DNA of 6,266 bases from Treponema sp. (lineage in GTDB: Bacteria > Spirochaetota > Spirochaetia > Treponematales > UBA12059): assembly GCA_012517645.1 (NCBI GenBank), contig JAAYUR010000394.1, forward strand, positions 1-6,266, given 5' to 3'. The notes beneath the pieces are model-generated. The model saw only the letters and a program-made list of their open reading frames with translations, did not search any database and was not told the origin of the DNA. Shown in pieces: positions 5,170-6,266 of the stretch. The position numbers were made by a program, and so were the translations under genes. How positions within the stretch are numbered: the stretch's first letter is position 1; every line of letters starts with the position of its first letter.

Positions 5170-6147
5170 ATGGAGAACAAAATCTTCGTGCGGATCAAGT
5201 CCGGGGACTTCGTCGAGGCCCTGGACCCCTCCCGGGCCCGGAGAGCCGTCCTTCACCTGACGACCATCGAGGACTACCAGACCGCCGCGGAGATACCCCT
5301 CTTCCTGGATCGAGGCGGCGAGCGCGTCCCCCTGAAAGTCCTTTCCGTCGAAGGACTGTCCCCCCTGTCCTCCGAGGAATGCCGCCTGGATCTGGAGACC
5401 CGGCTTGTCGGCCGCCGGGGCGCGGAGTTCCGGGTGGTCCAGAACGGTCGGCTTGTCCTGACCGAGACCTGCGGTCTTCCGATTCCCGGACCCGGCCGCC
5501 GGTTCCTCTCCGCCGCCGCGATCCTGGCCGGCGCGGCGGCCCTGGCCCTGCTCGCCCTCCTGGCGATCCGGGGCCGGACCGCGGGCGACGGTTTCATGGA
5601 GTCCCGTGCGCGGGCCCCCGGCGCCGGAACGCCCCCCGCGGTCGCCGTGACGCCGCCGAACCCGCCTGCGTCGGCCCCTGTGTCCGACGGCCGGCCCGAG
5701 CCGCCGGCCCCCGCGCCCGCACCGTCCGGCGCCGTTCCGCTTGCCGAGGCTGCGCCCCTTGCGCCCGCACCGGCGGATCCCCTTGCTGCCGCCCGAGACG
5801 CCTTCCGGGCATTGGGGGATGAAACCCTCACGATCTACTTTCCCGCGGATTCTTCGGAGATCCTCCCGGACCAGACGGAGAAGCTCCGCAAGATAGGAGC
5901 CGTGCTCGCCCGGTATCCGGAGCTCGATCTGACGATCTCCGGCCACTGCGCCACCGCGGGCACGGAAAAGGGTCGGATGGCCCTGTCCGAGGAACGGGCC
6001 CAGGCGGTCTACGAAGTCCTTGCGGCCGGGGGATGGAAACCGATCCAGCGTCCCGCGGTGGAGGGGTTCGGGGACCGGAGGCCCGCGACCCGGGACGAGG
6101 ACCGGCAGGCCCTCAACCGTCGGGTTGAGATCCGCTTGGTACCTTGA
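5170..6147 (+). CDS. Membrane-anchored OmpA-domain protein with an unusual N-terminal domain
   Basis: This 325-residue protein probably links the inner membrane to peptidoglycan. There is no N-terminal signal peptide. Residues 1-109 are hydrophilic and presumably cytoplasmic, 112-133 form one strong membrane span, 150-205 are an Ala/Pro-rich linker, and about 218-325 are an OmpA-like domain that should be periplasmic. The OmpA domain shows FPADSSEILPDQ, LDLTISGHCATAG (253-264), LSEERAQAV with Arg276, GFGDRRP, and NRRVEI at the end (316-321). The usual peptidoglycan-contacting Asp of GHTD is Ala261. The N-terminal region has TTIEDYQTAAEI at 31-42 and VEGLSP at 60-65, loosely recalling the Hsp70 substrate-binding beta-domain; this is tentative. 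No Shine-Dalgarno precedes the ATG and a promoter ends 7 bases upstream, so the mRNA may be leaderless. An in-frame GTG at 5188 with GGAG at 5172-5175 is an alternative start. The OmpA-domain call is firm; the cellular role is unknown. Confidence 0.88.
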   Translation: MENKIFVRIKSGDFVEALDPSRARRAVLHLTTIEDYQTAAEIPLFLDRGGERVPLKVLSVEGLSPLSSEECRLDLETRLVGRRGAEFRVVQNGRLVLTETCGLPIPGPGRRFLSAAAILAGAAALALLALLAIRGRTAGDGFMESRARAPGAGTPPAVAVTPPNPPASAPVSDGRPEPPAPAPAPSGAVPLAEAAPLAPAPADPLAAARDAFRALGDETLTIYFPADSSEILPDQTEKLRKIGAVLARYPELDLTISGHCATAGTEKGRMALSEERAQAVYEVLAAGGWKPIQRPAVEGFGDRRPATRDEDRQALNRRVEIRLVP

Positions 6148-6192
6148 CAGGACTCACTCCGGAGATCTCGGAGATTAACTCCAGGAGAATTT

Positions 6193-6266
6193 CAACAGGA
6201 TTATTATGATTTGCAGGATTAACAAGATAAGGACAAGATTTTCTTATCGTATCAATCATGTTAATC
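6193..6266 (+). repeat. Diverged CAGGATT/GATTAACA intergenic repeat, running off the window
   Basis: After the OmpA-like gene the sequence turns AT-rich and consists of related units: CAACAGGATT, GCAGGATTAACAAGAT, then complementary units ending ATCATGTTAATC. GATTAACA (6217-6224) is complementary to TGTTAATC (6259-6266). Inside it, GATAAG (6226-6231) is complementary to CTTATC (6243-6248) around an 11-base loop, giving a nested imperfect hairpin. The motif family matches the inner arms of the foldback element at 3680-3760. The right boundary is not visible. Confidence 0.6.

Noticed and set aside
5164..5946. Reverse-strand open frame (260 codons) opposite the OmpA-like gene
   Set aside because: It is a Gly/Arg-rich shadow. 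The forward frame has a membrane span and a recognisable OmpA domain.
6157..6173. Terminator after the OmpA-like gene (CTCCG/CGGAG hairpin)
   Set aside because: The stem has only 5 pairs around a 7-base loop and no T-run follows.

Overview
The window looks like GC-rich chromosome from a Gram-negative-type bacterium, most likely a spirochaete. The main clue is the OmpA-like protein at the right end. Its C-terminal domain has a 'GHCATAG...GRMALSEERA' motif in place of the usual 'GHTDxxG', a style I associate from memory with Treponema/Spirochaeta proteins. The lineage call is an inference; no rRNA or other marker gene is present.

Left part (2-3555): a ribose-type (CUT2) sugar or polyol ABC importer in the order ATPase, permease, binding protein, the order of rbsA-rbsC-rbsB in E. 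coli. The double-NBD ATPase is cut at its 5' end just inside its first Walker A motif. It overlaps the permease start by ATGA. A 210-base gap full of GC-rich stem-loops separates the permease from the secreted binding protein.

Middle (3556-3857): an AT-richer, non-coding stretch filled by a 218-base nested foldback repeat. Its outer arms are CACAGAG-type repeats and its inner arms are AGGATC/CAGGAT-type repeats. A 15-base direct repeat lies at its left edge and a T7 tract at its right edge. It separates the transport genes from a Gfo/Idh/MocA-family NAD(P)-dependent oxidoreductase (3858-4946). That enzyme probably acts on the imported compound or a derivative of it.

Right part (4947-6266): a 223-base gap ends in a good sigma-70-type promoter whose predicted start point falls on the ATG of the next gene, suggesting a leaderless mRNA. 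That gene encodes a membrane-anchored OmpA-domain protein. Its N-terminal cytoplasmic region may resemble the substrate-binding beta-sandwich of Hsp70. The window ends inside a second, diverged copy of the CAGGAT/GATTAACA repeat family.

The left and middle genes probably form one uptake-and-oxidation module for an unidentified sugar, sugar acid or polyol. The OmpA-like gene appears to be an independent transcription unit. I found no tRNA, rRNA, CRISPR array or transposase.
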